Source: JALYXV01 sp963791545 | GTDB lineage: Bacteria > Actinomycetota > Acidimicrobiia > Acidimicrobiales > Palsa-688 | Assembly (NCBI GenBank): GCA_963791545.1 | Contig: CAWBSR010000003.1 | Span: 124,001 to 188,000 of the forward strand | Direction: 5' to 3' | DNA length: 64,000 nucleotides | Shown here: piece by piece, positions 1-8,681 of the stretch | Layout of the letters: each line of letters starts with the position of its first letter | Numbering within the stretch: position 1 is the first letter of the stretch | Translations under genes and position numbers: made by a program | Notes under the pieces: model-generated | What the model was told of the DNA's origin: nothing | Database searches by the model: none | Seen by the model: the letters and a program-made list of their open reading frames with translations, nothing else

Positions 1-807
1 GATCGCATCAGTCATAGCGCGGTGGAGGACAGCGGCCATTGGCTGGATTGGCCGGGCCTCGAGGGCAGTGCAGGGCACATAATACTCAACAGTCTTCCCA
101 AAGTAGAATAACAATAGGGCAGCGAGTACCGTACCGTCCAAACGGGCCACGTAGATCCTATAATCAAGATCCGGACGGAAGTGCTCGGGCACTGCCTCGA
201 AAAAGCGGCTGGACTTGGCCTGCCCGCCAACCGCGGCCATGCCGGAATGATGGAGGCGCTCGAGGACGGCGAAGGCCTCGTTTTCCACGGCAACGGTAAC
301 GCCCCCCCGCCACGCCTTCTGCACGTTTCGCCGAGCCGATCCGTCGATCGCCCGGGCAACAGGATCGTCCCCGTTCCCGGGGGATCCGGAGGGCTCAAGG
401 GCGGTGAAGTGGCCGATGCGCTCGTCTACGAGGTCGTGGAGCAGGGAATCCGGCCCGGCCGGGGCAAGCGGATTGTCGATCACCGTCGCCGCCGCCACCG
501 CTGTTTGGCCTGCCATCGCGGCATACCAATCAGCCAGGACGAGACCGGCGTCGTCACCGATCGCCAGGATCCCGCCGTTGCTCCCATAGTACGGAAGTGA
601 GTTCAATACGAGGCCGAAGGGCCCTTCGGCGCCCATTAGGGGCATCACGCCGACGATCTCGGCACCCCGGTGGGCAATCGCATAGTGAGGCTGGCATCCG
701 AGGAGGTCGACCAGGAAGTCCCGGTAGCGCCGCGAGCTATAGAGGAGTCCGTGAGGGTGCGACAAGACGAAGTCGTCGTATCGATTCTCCCACTCCGGTG
801 TCAGCAG
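1..807 (-). CDS. FemAB/Acetyltransf_6-like acyltransferase, 3' end outside window
   Basis: The minus strand is open for 269 codons from 807 to the left edge without a stop, so the gene is cut by the window. Visible segments are GLLYSSRRYRDFL near the N-terminus, NSLPYYGSNGGIL, a basic SARRNVQKAW segment and a late strand YVARLDGTVLAALLLFYF. This order resembles FemAB/BioF2-like GNAT proteins, which transfer aminoacyl or acyl groups and are common in polysaccharide loci; the substrate is unknown. The start is unclear: the frame has no ATG or GTG upstream of EWENRYDDF. CTG at 804 or 807 and TTG at 966 are the only candidates, and the extra 53 residues from TTG look unconserved. It is divergent from the glycosyltransferase at 1065. 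Confidence 0.6.
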   Translation of the reverse strand, partial: MLTPEWENRYDDFVLSHPHGLLYSSRRYRDFLVDLLGCQPHYAIAHRGAEIVGVMPLMGAEGPFGLVLNSLPYYGSNGGILAIGDDAGLVLADWYAAMAGQTAVAAATVIDNPLAPAGPDSLLHDLVDERIGHFTALEPSGSPGNGDDPVARAIDGSARRNVQKAWRGGVTVAVENEAFAVLERLHHSGMAAVGGQAKSSRFFEAVPEHFRPDLDYRIYVARLDGTVLAALLLFYFGKTVEYYVPCTALEARPIQPMAAVLHRAMTDAI

Positions 808-1064
808 GCAAAGCCCGAGACCGTTGCTCTGGTCGAGATGGCCTCGTGTCCCGGGGGACGAGGAAAACGATGCGATGAAACACGCTCCCCTCGTGGATCG
901 GAATCGTCCGCCCTTCCGGCGTGCTGCGAGGTGGGGGTGGCCAAAATTGGCACGGCGGCCACCCAACTCACAGTGAATTCTGATGTAGGCTCACAGGCTG
1001 AGCGCTGGCTGTCAAGTCCGCACAGGCGGGGAATACCTCTGTATCCGCGCCAAGCACCCGAACA

Positions 1065-2465
1065 GTGAAAGTAACGATGCCAAGGAAACCCGCCCGGCTG
1101 GTCCTGGCGGTGGTCGACGTTGCGGTCGCGGGCACCATGGCAGCCGCGGTGGCCGCCGTGCTCGCGGCCGCCCAGGTTTTTCGCCGCAGCCCGCCCAGGC
1201 GAGCCGAGCCGTCGAAGAGATCGATGCTCACCCTCGAGAATGACTACTCCCTTGCCACGATCCGGGAACGTGGCCTTGATCACATCGTGACAATCCGAGA
1301 CCTCGACGGCTTCTTCGATCACGTCTGGAGCGTAAACCCCGTCGTCGGCGCCGATCGCACCGAGCCGGCTGTCGGACCCCCCGAGTCGACAAGCATCTCC
1401 GCCGCCCACACCCTCATCCAGGGCAAGGTCTGCTATTCGCGCCGCCTCCAGGCCTTTCCAGTGTCCAACTTTGTCCTGGGCCAAGTCGTGCTGCTGCATC
1501 GACTTGATCGCCTCATCCGCACCGAGGACATCGATCTGGTGCGGGCCAGCGAGCCCTTCTACTCCGGCCTGTTCGGCCTGCTCCTCGCTCGTACCAACGG
1601 CCGACCGTTCGTTGTCCGTCTCATCGCCAACTACGACCTCGACTACTGGGCCGAGGGGCGCCCGATCTATCCCCGTCTTTTCCGCCGCCGTTGGGTTGAG
1701 AAGCGCATTGATCGATTTATCCTGGCCCGGGCCGATCTCGTAGCCGCCGGCAACGAGAACATCTTGGACTACGCCCTCAACAACGGCGCCGCCCCGGGGC
1801 GAACCACAGTCTTCCTCGTGGGCCATTTGATAGATCAGATACACTTTGCCGAGCCACCCGAGGCGCGTCCCGGCGTCGGGTCGGAGTTGCCTTTCGGCGA
1901 CCGTCCCTTTTTGGCATGCGTGACCCGGTTGGTGTCGGAAAAGCATCCCGATGACGTCATTGCCGCGCTGGCCGAAGCTCGGCGGGCGGCGCCCAACCTG
2001 GCAGCAGTCCTGGTCGGCGATGGATACATGCGCGCCGAGCTCGAGGCACAAGCCGCCGAGTTGGGTTTGACCGAAGACGTCTTTTTCGCCGGGAACCGAA
2101 AGCAGATCTGGATTGCCCGCCTCTTGGCGTCGGCGACGGTCGTCGTTTCTCCCCTGTCAGGGAGGGCACTGGTCGAGGCGGCACTGAGCGCGACACCGAT
2201 CGTGGCCTACGACATTGACTGGCAGCGGGAGATCGTCCGCAACGGCGAGACCGGCATCCTCGTCCGCAACGGAGACGTGAAAGAGTTGGGAAGCGCCGCC
2301 GCGCAGCTGGTCAACGACCCGACTCTGGCCCGCAAACTTGGCACCCGGGCCCGAGAGGTCGCGATGGAGCTCATGGACCCTGACACCATCGTGAATCATG
2401 AGCGTGGCCAGTACGAAAAGCTGCTCCGACAGCACGCTGAGGGCGGCGTCTCGGCTCGCGGGTAG
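1065..2465 (+). CDS. GT4-family glycosyltransferase
   Basis: A 466-residue protein with two Rossmann-like halves. The C-terminal half has the GT4 pattern: FLACVTRLVSEKHPDDVI, LVGDGYMRAELEAQAAELGL, VFFAGNRKQIWIARLLASA and a donor-binding segment around RALVEAALSATPIVAYDI. A hydrophobic stretch in the first 40 residues could hold it at the membrane. It should transfer a sugar from a nucleotide donor to a lipid-linked or growing glycan on the cytoplasmic face; the sugar cannot be read from the sequence. GTG at 1065 is used here, and ATG at 1077 is equally possible. The gene ends 2 nt from the converging methyltransferase. The usual EX7E motif is not clear (GRALVEAALSATP stands in its place). Confidence 0.85.
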   Translation: MKVTMPRKPARLVLAVVDVAVAGTMAAAVAAVLAAAQVFRRSPPRRAEPSKRSMLTLENDYSLATIRERGLDHIVTIRDLDGFFDHVWSVNPVVGADRTEPAVGPPESTSISAAHTLIQGKVCYSRRLQAFPVSNFVLGQVVLLHRLDRLIRTEDIDLVRASEPFYSGLFGLLLARTNGRPFVVRLIANYDLDYWAEGRPIYPRLFRRRWVEKRIDRFILARADLVAAGNENILDYALNNGAAPGRTTVFLVGHLIDQIHFAEPPEARPGVGSELPFGDRPFLACVTRLVSEKHPDDVIAALAEARRAAPNLAAVLVGDGYMRAELEAQAAELGLTEDVFFAGNRKQIWIARLLASATVVVSPLSGRALVEAALSATPIVAYDIDWQREIVRNGETGILVRNGDVKELGSAAAQLVNDPTLARKLGTRAREVAMELMDPDTIVNHERGQYEKLLRQHAEGGVSARG

Positions 2466-2467
2466 CG

Positions 2468-3268
2468 TCAGTTGGTGTGCTTTCTCAGAAAGAACAGCTG
2501 GATCGGAGAGAAATCCCCCTGCGGTGGCGCGAAGCGGAAGAACTTCACGAACTCGGTGTTGTAGAGAACTTCCCGTCTGGTCACGGCCGGGTAGATGACG
2601 CGGCTGACGAAATAGTGCGTGCTCAGGAAGTTCCTCGGTGGCACCGCCGCCGGTTGATCTTTTTCCAGCACCTCGAACCGGCCGGCCAGAATCGACAAGA
2701 AGCGCTCCTTGTCGAACCAGCGGTTGTGGTACGGGACACTGTTCTCCGGAAGTCCGAGCTCGGTCCGCGCCCGATTGAGGTTGGCGGCCCCGTCAAGGAA
2801 GGCCTCTATCAGGACCACATGGCCGCCAGGCTTCACCACCCGATGTAGCTCGAGAAGGCCCTTCTCCTGTTCGGCGTCATCGAGCACGTTGATCAGGCAG
2901 CGCTCGGCGACGACCACGTCGAAACACGATGACGCGAAAGTGAGATCCCGGACATCCTCACGCTGGACCCGGCAACCCGGCAGCTGACGGCTCGTGGCCA
3001 ACGCGACCATGTCGGGTGAATAGTCGCATCCGGTCAGGCGGAGGGCAGGGTACTGAAGCCGGAGAAGGCCGAGGAGGTAACCGTTGCCGCACCCAACCTC
3101 CAAAAGGTCACCAGTCGGGTCAGAGCCGAGACTCTCGGCCACACAGGCCAGGATTGCCCTTGTCTCAAGCTCCCGGGTGGTCTCGTCAAGCATCGCCGAA
3201 GTAGGTTCCAGCTGGTGCTTCTCCGCCTGCTGGCGATAGTGCTCGAGGATGATGTCGTCGCTGCTCAT
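2468..3268 (-). CDS. Class I SAM-dependent methyltransferase
   Basis: A 266-residue methyltransferase. SAM motif I is LLEVGCGNGYLLGLL at about residues 55-70, followed by the acidic ribose-binding region TGCDYSPDMVALA and then DVVVAERCLINVLDD before the central strand HVVLIEAFLD. The C-terminal 80 residues (NSVPYHNRWFDKERFLSIL) resemble lids of sugar or small-molecule O/N-methyltransferases in glycan loci. Its ATG overlaps the stop of the upstream sugar transferase by four bases (ATGA at 3265-3268), so the two are probably co-translated and it may modify a sugar of the same glycan. The actual acceptor is not known. Confidence 0.85.
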   Translation of the reverse strand: MSSDDIILEHYRQQAEKHQLEPTSAMLDETTRELETRAILACVAESLGSDPTGDLLEVGCGNGYLLGLLRLQYPALRLTGCDYSPDMVALATSRQLPGCRVQREDVRDLTFASSCFDVVVAERCLINVLDDAEQEKGLLELHRVVKPGGHVVLIEAFLDGAANLNRARTELGLPENSVPYHNRWFDKERFLSILAGRFEVLEKDQPAAVPPRNFLSTHYFVSRVIYPAVTRREVLYNTEFVKFFRFAPPQGDFSPIQLFFLRKHTN

Positions 3269-3978
3269 TCCGCCATGTGCCTTTCAACTACCTGTCCGTC
3301 GTCGGGGCGTGGGTGGTCGGCTGCCAAAGAGGTCCCCCAGAACTCCACCGTGGTCAGCGAACCGGGGTGGCACACTCCTTCCCTAGTCAGAACTTTCCAT
3401 ACCGTCATCAGGATGATTCTTATATCCAGGGCAACTGACTGGTGCTCTACGTACCACAGGTCCAGCGCGAACTTCTCCTCCCAGGTAGGGGCGTTGCGAC
3501 CGTTGACCTGGGACCATCCGGTTATCCCGGGCCGTACGACGTGGCGGCGCATCTGCTCGGGCGAGTAGCGGTCGAGGTACCGCATGAGCAGCGGCCTAGG
3601 TCCTACGAGGCTCATGTCGCCCTTCAATACATTCCACAGCTCGGGTAGCTCGTCCAGGCTGCTGTGGCGCAGGAACGTGCCGAATCTGGTCAGGCGGTCA
3701 GCGTCGGGGAGAAGGTTTCCGTCATCGTCGCGCCCATCTGTCATCGTCCGGAACTTCACAATGGTAAAAGGCTGCCCGTGCCAGCCGGGCCGGACCTGAC
3801 GGAATAGGGCGGGCTTTCCCAGAGCTATGCGAACCGCCACCGCCACCGCCGCCACCAATGGCGACACGATGATGAGTCCAGGCACGACAACGGCCAGATC
3901 GAGCAGTCGCTGGCGCCGCGCTCGAGCCCGGATGCCGACATCGTTGGCGGATGGCTGATTCGTATTGTAACTCGACAT
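3265..3978 (-). CDS. PglC-like initiating phosphoglycosyl transferase
   Basis: A 237-residue bacterial sugar transferase. It has one N-terminal hydrophobic re-entrant helix (LLDLAVVVPGLIIVSPLVAAVAVAV) and the family core: FTIVKFRTMTDGRDDDG, SLDELPELWNVLKGDMSLVGPRPLL, the catalytic Asp-Glu in LDELPE, and RPGITGWSQVNGRN. The short length and single membrane segment match monotopic PglC/WcaJ-C-type enzymes, which place the first phosphosugar on undecaprenyl phosphate. This is probably the committing step of the glycan made by this locus. A PglE-like aminotransferase at 23.5 kb would fit a 4-amino-sugar acceptor substrate, but that is inference. It heads a two-gene unit with the methyltransferase. 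Confidence 0.9.
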   Translation of the reverse strand: MSSYNTNQPSANDVGIRARARRQRLLDLAVVVPGLIIVSPLVAAVAVAVRIALGKPALFRQVRPGWHGQPFTIVKFRTMTDGRDDDGNLLPDADRLTRFGTFLRHSSLDELPELWNVLKGDMSLVGPRPLLMRYLDRYSPEQMRRHVVRPGITGWSQVNGRNAPTWEEKFALDLWYVEHQSVALDIRIILMTVWKVLTREGVCHPGSLTTVEFWGTSLAADHPRPDDGQVVERHMAE

Positions 3979-4088
3979 TCCGCCCCCGACGGTCAGACAA
4001 GCCTAGCCCAACTATCCCCTCCCCCGGTCACGCCTGGGCGGAGTGGGCCGCGGCCCATCACCCTGCGGCCCGGCCTAGGCTCAGCGCC

Positions 4089-5429
4089 ATGAGACGGCAG
4101 TTGTCGGTCTCGATGCTCGTGGGTCTGGGCATCGGCCTCATGATCGTCCAATTTGGCGCCGGCATCGCCTTGGTTGCGCCCGCGGTATTGGGCCTGTTGG
4201 CGCTTGTCGCCTACCTGCGGTCCGTGACCCGCGGCCACTACGACGACGAGGCGCGCCAGCGGATGCTGAAATGGACCTTGGCCTCGTTCGCCCTGCACCT
4301 GTTGGTAGGGCTCGCCCTGACCAACCTCGGAGGTTCCCTCCACCGGTACTTCGCGGCGCCGGACGCTTCCGCCTACAACCTCAATGCCATCTTGCTGGCC
4401 CGCCACTGGCACGGTGGCTTCCCCGGCCCGCAGCTCCCTGCCGGGAAAGAAGGCTTCTACTACATCCTGGGCGCCCTGTACTGGCTGTTCGGTCCCCACG
4501 CCGCCGCCGGGCTGGCGCTCAACGCGGTCCTAGCCGCCGCCCTGGTGCCGTTGCTGGCTGACACCACCCGCCGCCTCTTCAATACCAACGCGGCCCGCTA
4601 CGCCCTCCCGCTAGCGGTGCTGGTGCCGGGACTGTTCATCTGGACTTCGCAACTCCTCAAGGAAGCTCCCATCTTCTTCTTCGTGGCGCTGGCCGTCAAC
4701 GGTGCGACCAGAATGGCCGATCAGTTCTCGCTCGGGTCGTTGCTCTGCTCGGCTGTCTCCCTCGCCGCCCTCCTCAGTTTTCGCGCCTGGGTGGGCCTGG
4801 TGATCGCCGGCGCCCTGCTCGCCGCCCTCACCCTGGGCAAAGGCCACCTCATCTCGGGCCTCGGAACCGGCTTGGGGATGGCGTCGGCGGTCGCAGTCCT
4901 GCTCGGCTTGGGACTCGGCTACTCCGGCTACAACGTGGCGGTGGGCAGCGACCTGCAGCAGGCCAACGCCACCCGCCAGGGTTTGGCCATCGCGGCGGGC
5001 ACCGGATTCGACCCAAACGTCGACGTCTCCAAGCCCAGTGGCGCGCTGAGCTACCTGCCGCGGGGGCTGGCCGAGTTCGTCTTCGGACCCTTCCCCTGGC
5101 AGTTCCACTCAGCCCAGCAACTGCCGGTGATTCCCGATGTGGTCGTGTGGTGGTGTCTCCTGCCGTCCTTGTGGCGCGGCGCGCGATCGGGATGGTCCGC
5201 GGCCCGGGGCGCGACCCTCATCCTCCTCTTGCCAGCATCGGCCACCGCGGTCCTTCTGTCGCTTTCAGTGGGCAACTATGGCACCTTGGTCCGTGAGCGG
5301 GCCCAGGTTGTGGTGATTCTGGTGCCCCTGATCGCCCTGGGCTTGGCGGCCCGGTCGGCCGACGGACCCCTAACTGACCCGGCGGCGGGCGACCTGGCCC
5401 TCCAGGGCCACATCGCCGGTGAGAGCTGA
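4089..5429 (+). CDS. Polytopic membrane protein of the glycan locus (polymerase or GT39-like)
   Basis: A 446-residue protein with roughly ten hydrophobic segments. A charged loop after the second or third helix reads APDASAYNLNAILLARHWHG and is followed by GKEGFYYILGALYWLFG. This arrangement recalls membrane glycosyltransferases or Wzy-like polymerases that use polyprenyl-linked substrates, but no diagnostic catalytic motif is seen. ATG at 4089 is chosen because the 46 residues of the longer frame from 3951 are basic, unconserved in character and would overlap the divergent sugar-transferase gene. It converges on the glycosyltransferase ending at 5473. Polymerase, ligase or lipid-linked glycosyltransferase are all possible. 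Confidence 0.7.
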   Translation: MRRQLSVSMLVGLGIGLMIVQFGAGIALVAPAVLGLLALVAYLRSVTRGHYDDEARQRMLKWTLASFALHLLVGLALTNLGGSLHRYFAAPDASAYNLNAILLARHWHGGFPGPQLPAGKEGFYYILGALYWLFGPHAAAGLALNAVLAAALVPLLADTTRRLFNTNAARYALPLAVLVPGLFIWTSQLLKEAPIFFFVALAVNGATRMADQFSLGSLLCSAVSLAALLSFRAWVGLVIAGALLAALTLGKGHLISGLGTGLGMASAVAVLLGLGLGYSGYNVAVGSDLQQANATRQGLAIAAGTGFDPNVDVSKPSGALSYLPRGLAEFVFGPFPWQFHSAQQLPVIPDVVVWWCLLPSLWRGARSGWSAARGATLILLLPASATAVLLSLSVGNYGTLVRERAQVVVILVPLIALGLAARSADGPLTDPAAGDLALQGHIAGES

Positions 5430-5472
5430 TGACGCCAGCCCCGCCTGTGACCAGGATCTTGAGCCGTGGAGG

Positions 5473-6603
5473 TCACTTGTCGGCGCCGCGGTGGCCATGG
5501 GTGAGCGGGCCTTGCGGCTGGAGGAGCTCGTCGTAGAGATCGAAGTAGCGGCGCAGCGTGTTGGTCATCCGGAGTGGCTCAGCCGCCCTTCTGGCCGCCT
5601 CACCCATCGCGGCGCGGACGCTAGGGGCGGCCAACAGCGCAACCAGCTGTCGAGCCAGCGTCTCATGGTCGCCGGGGGGGAACAGCTCCCCGGTGACCCC
5701 GGGCACGACGAGTTCGGGGATGGCGCCAACCGCAGGTGCGACCACCGGAAGGCCTGCCGCCATGGCCTCTACGATTGCCATCCCGAACGCCTCGGTAACC
5801 GACGCCAGCGCGAAAACGTCGGCTTCGGCCAAGTAGGGCCATATGTCCGACACTCGGCCGGCGAAGGTCACGTGGTCGGAGAGGCCCATCTCCGCGGCCT
5901 GCTTCACCAGCGCAGGCCCGCATTCTCCGTCGCCCACGAGCACCAATTTGACGTCAGGAATGGTCTCCCGGACCCGTGGCAAGGCGGTGAGAAGGAGCGA
6001 ATGTCCCTTCTCCGGTCGCAGCTTGGCCACACATACGATGGTCGGCACATGGGCTTGGTCCGATCGCGGCAATGGCTCCCCGAGCCATCCGGGCGAGATG
6101 CACTCGACCATCGCGTCCGGTAGGTGGTACTCGGAGAGGAGAAAACGCCGGACCGATTCCGAGATGGCCACGACGTGATCGACCCTGCCCGCGGCCCAAC
6201 GATCGAGCGGCGCTTTGGCCGCGGACTGCCGGACGTGGCGAATACCTTCTCCGTAGACGTGGGTGAGCAACCGCCGGGGCCCGCCGGGGCGCCTCCCGAG
6301 GCTGCCCACAATGACAAGGGCGTGGAACAGCAACACGTGCACGATGTCGGGCTCGAACTGGTCCAACTCGTCTTGGAGCCACTTGCGCTGGGCGGGGACA
6401 CCACTGAGGCCGGGGCGCATGAGGCTGCGGTAGTTGCCGACGACCCCCGATAGCTCCGTCGCCGGCACCGTCGCGAACAGGTTGAGCACGATCTGCTCGA
6501 GACCGCGCGATTCGCCTGCTGCCACCAGCTGGACGAGTAGCTGCTCGGCGCCGGCGATCCCGTCGCGGGTACTGATCACATGCGCAATACGGGGTTTCTT
6601 CAC
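5473..6603 (-). CDS. GT4-family glycosyltransferase
   Basis: A 376-residue GT-B enzyme. The N-terminus RIAHVISTRDGIAGAEQLLVQLV contains the usual Gly-rich acceptor loop. The C-terminal half has PTIVCVAKLRPEKGHSLLL, LVGDGECGPALVKQA, HVTFAGRVSDIWPYLAEADV and the EX7E-type donor motif EAFGMAIVEAMAAGLPVVA (two Glu seven residues apart). It should elongate the glycan at the cytoplasmic face. It is the last gene of the long minus-strand run, 24 nt after the LegB-like dehydratase. Confidence 0.9.
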   Translation of the reverse strand: MKKPRIAHVISTRDGIAGAEQLLVQLVAAGESRGLEQIVLNLFATVPATELSGVVGNYRSLMRPGLSGVPAQRKWLQDELDQFEPDIVHVLLFHALVIVGSLGRRPGGPRRLLTHVYGEGIRHVRQSAAKAPLDRWAAGRVDHVVAISESVRRFLLSEYHLPDAMVECISPGWLGEPLPRSDQAHVPTIVCVAKLRPEKGHSLLLTALPRVRETIPDVKLVLVGDGECGPALVKQAAEMGLSDHVTFAGRVSDIWPYLAEADVFALASVTEAFGMAIVEAMAAGLPVVAPAVGAIPELVVPGVTGELFPPGDHETLARQLVALLAAPSVRAAMGEAARRAAEPLRMTNTLRRYFDLYDELLQPQGPLTHGHRGADK

Positions 6604-6627
6604 GCTGGGGGTAACGGCCCGGCGTCG

Positions 6628-7611
6628 CTACTTCTGGTATCCATGGCCGGCGAGCCGGTCGAGGTTGCGCTCCACCCAGTTCGCGGTGCGCTGCAATCCC
6701 TCTTCGAGACTGACACGAGGAGCCCAACCGGCCCAATCCCGGGCCCGGGTGTTATCGCACAGTAGGCGCTCCACCTCGCTGCCTCGAGGTCGCAACCGGG
6801 CTTCGTCGACAACGACGCGTGCGCTGCGCCCGCTTACCGATACCAGGAGGGTCACGAGATCGCCGATGCCGATCTCCCGGCCTGAGCCGATATTGACCAC
6901 TTCACCAAGGGCACGCTCGCAGCCGGCGACTGCCAGGAATCCCCGCGCCGTGTCCTCCACGTAGTTGAAATCGCGGGTAGGGGTGGTCGAACCCAGCCTT
7001 ATCTCGTCGGCCCCCCCGTACAGTTGGCTGAGGATGGTCGGGATCACGGCCCGGGTCGACTGGCGGGGGCCGTAAGTGTTGAACGGCCGGACGACCGCGA
7101 TAGGAAGGCCGAACGAATGGTGGAAGCTCAAGGCCATCATATCCGCCCCGATCTTTGACGCTGAGTAGGGCGATTGGGGCTGAAGGGGATGGGACTCGTC
7201 GATCGGTACCTTGCGGGCCGTCCCGTACACCTCGCTGGTCGACGTGTGGACAAGCCGCTGCACCTGGGCATTTCGCGCCGCCATGAGCACGTTGTAGGTA
7301 CCGAGAACATTTGTCTGGATATAGCTTTCCGGGGCCTCGTAGCTGTAAGGAATACCGATCAGGGCTGCCAGGTGGAAAACCACATCCACCCTTTCCATGG
7401 CGTAGGCCACCCGCGCCCCGTCGCGTACGTCACCGGTCATGATCTCTATTTCCGATGCTCGATCATTCAGCCATCCCAACCTCCCGAACGGATTGTAGTG
7501 GACGAAGGCCCGGACATTGGCGCCCGCCCCCAGCAACTCGTCGACCAGGTGGCTTCCGATGAACCCTTCGGCACCGGTCACGAGGACCCGTCGACCATTC
7601 CAGGTCTCCAT
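6628..7611 (-). CDS. legB: LegB-like NAD-dependent 4,6-dehydratase (extended SDR)
   Basis: A 327-residue extended SDR. It has the NAD-binding glycines in VLVTGAEGFIGSHLVDELL, the active-site Ser/Thr in HTSTSEVYGTA and the YXXXK motif YSASKIGAD, followed by RPFNTYGPRQS. The overall sequence character (AFVHYNPFGRLGWL, HLAALIGIPYSYEAPESYI, GSTTPTRDFNYVEDT) matches the LegB group, which converts an NDP-GlcNAc to its 4-keto-6-deoxy form in legionaminic-acid-type pathways. The next upstream gene resembles PtmE, the nucleotidyltransferase that partners LegB in Campylobacter. No NeuB/LegI synthase is in the window, so the final product may instead be a 4-amino-4,6-dideoxy sugar. Confidence 0.8.
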   Translation of the reverse strand: METWNGRRVLVTGAEGFIGSHLVDELLGAGANVRAFVHYNPFGRLGWLNDRASEIEIMTGDVRDGARVAYAMERVDVVFHLAALIGIPYSYEAPESYIQTNVLGTYNVLMAARNAQVQRLVHTSTSEVYGTARKVPIDESHPLQPQSPYSASKIGADMMALSFHHSFGLPIAVVRPFNTYGPRQSTRAVIPTILSQLYGGADEIRLGSTTPTRDFNYVEDTARGFLAVAGCERALGEVVNIGSGREIGIGDLVTLLVSVSGRSARVVVDEARLRPRGSEVERLLCDNTRARDWAGWAPRVSLEEGLQRTANWVERNLDRLAGHGYQK

Positions 7612-7617
7612 GCCCGC

Positions 7618-8664
7618 CTACTCCTCCTCACCGATGGCGAACTGCATGAGCGCCCGCTCGAACTCCGCAGTTCCGCCGATATCGATCCATGTCTCGAGTA
7701 TGGGGAACGCGTTGACCGGTAGGCCCTCGGCAAGTGCCTCGGCGATCAACTCGGGCATTTCAACACGGCTGGCCGGCGGCAGCAAGTCGAGGACAATGGG
7801 GTCGAGAACGTAAATTCCCGCGCTGCACAAGTCGCGCCGCACCGGCTTTTCTTCGATGGAGAGCAGATGGTGCCCGGCCACATCGAGGACCCCGTAGGGG
7901 ATCGGTGACAAGTGGGGGACACCGGTGATGGTGAGGGCACCCCCGTGGCGCCGATGAAAGTCCAACAACGCCACGAAGTCGACGGTGGTGACGAGGTCGC
8001 CGTTCATCACGATGATCAGGCCATCAGGGCGAGCCGGCAGGAGAGACAACGGCCCTGCGGTTCCGAGGGCCTCATCCTCGCGGAGGTAGTGGATGATCAC
8101 GCCCATGTCGTCGCCCGACCCGAGCCTCGTTTCGAACAACTCCGCCTTGTAGTTGACCGCCACGAAGACCTCTTTAACCGCCGCCGCGGCGATGCTCTGG
8201 ATGAGGCGTTCGATGATCGATAACCGGCCTATTTTGAGCAGGGGCTTGGGGACCTTGTCGGTCAGGGGCCGCAGGCGGGCACCCCGGCCGCCGGCCATGA
8301 TCACCGCGATGGCGTCGCCAGCGCCGACAGGGGGCGTGCCCTCGAGGCGCACACCGACCAGCACGCCGTCGTCCACCACCGCCACCCCTGGGAGGCGGTG
8401 GGACCGCATCACCGCTTCCGACTCGGCGGTAGTGGCGCCGGGCGTCACGACGGCCAGCGTCCGAGAGGCCAGCTGGCGGGCGACAACATCGAGGGTGACG
8501 CCGGCCAGCGCCGCCCTACGGATGTCGCTGTCGATGATGCTGCCTACCACCCGGCCGCCTTCTTCGACCACGATGACAAAGCGCTGCGGATTATGGCGAA
8601 GCCGGACAAGTACCTCGCTCAAGGTGCCTTCGGCGGCCACGACGTAGGCGCTGAGATCAGGCAT
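7618..8664 (-). CDS. CBS-domain nucleotidyltransferase (PtmE-like)
   Basis: A 348-residue protein with a tandem CBS domain pair at residues about 1-115 (LRHNPQRFVIVVEEGGRVVGSI and MRSHRLPGVAVVDDGVLVG). It is followed by a sugar-1-phosphate nucleotidyltransferase domain with the signature IAVIMAGGRGARLRPLTDKVPKPLL and the metal or substrate Asp in VMNGDLVTT. This fusion is the PtmE/LegX arrangement, which activates a hexosamine-1-phosphate. The start at 8664 has GGAAG about 9 nt upstream. An alternative ATG at 8688 overlaps the stop of the acetyltransferase gene but lacks a well-spaced ribosome site. The CBS pair could bind an adenine nucleotide and regulate flux. Confidence 0.82.
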   Translation of the reverse strand: MPDLSAYVVAAEGTLSEVLVRLRHNPQRFVIVVEEGGRVVGSIIDSDIRRAALAGVTLDVVARQLASRTLAVVTPGATTAESEAVMRSHRLPGVAVVDDGVLVGVRLEGTPPVGAGDAIAVIMAGGRGARLRPLTDKVPKPLLKIGRLSIIERLIQSIAAAAVKEVFVAVNYKAELFETRLGSGDDMGVIIHYLREDEALGTAGPLSLLPARPDGLIIVMNGDLVTTVDFVALLDFHRRHGGALTITGVPHLSPIPYGVLDVAGHHLLSIEEKPVRRDLCSAGIYVLDPIVLDLLPPASRVEMPELIAEALAEGLPVNAFPILETWIDIGGTAEFERALMQFAIGEEE

Positions 8665-8681
8665 GGCACCGTCTTCCAAGT

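Noticed and set aside
801..2051. Long minus-strand ORF opposite the first glycosyltransferase
   Set aside because: It is antisense to a well-supported GT4 gene, has no motifs, and its Gly/Arg/Asp-rich composition is typical of the complementary frame of high-GC genes.
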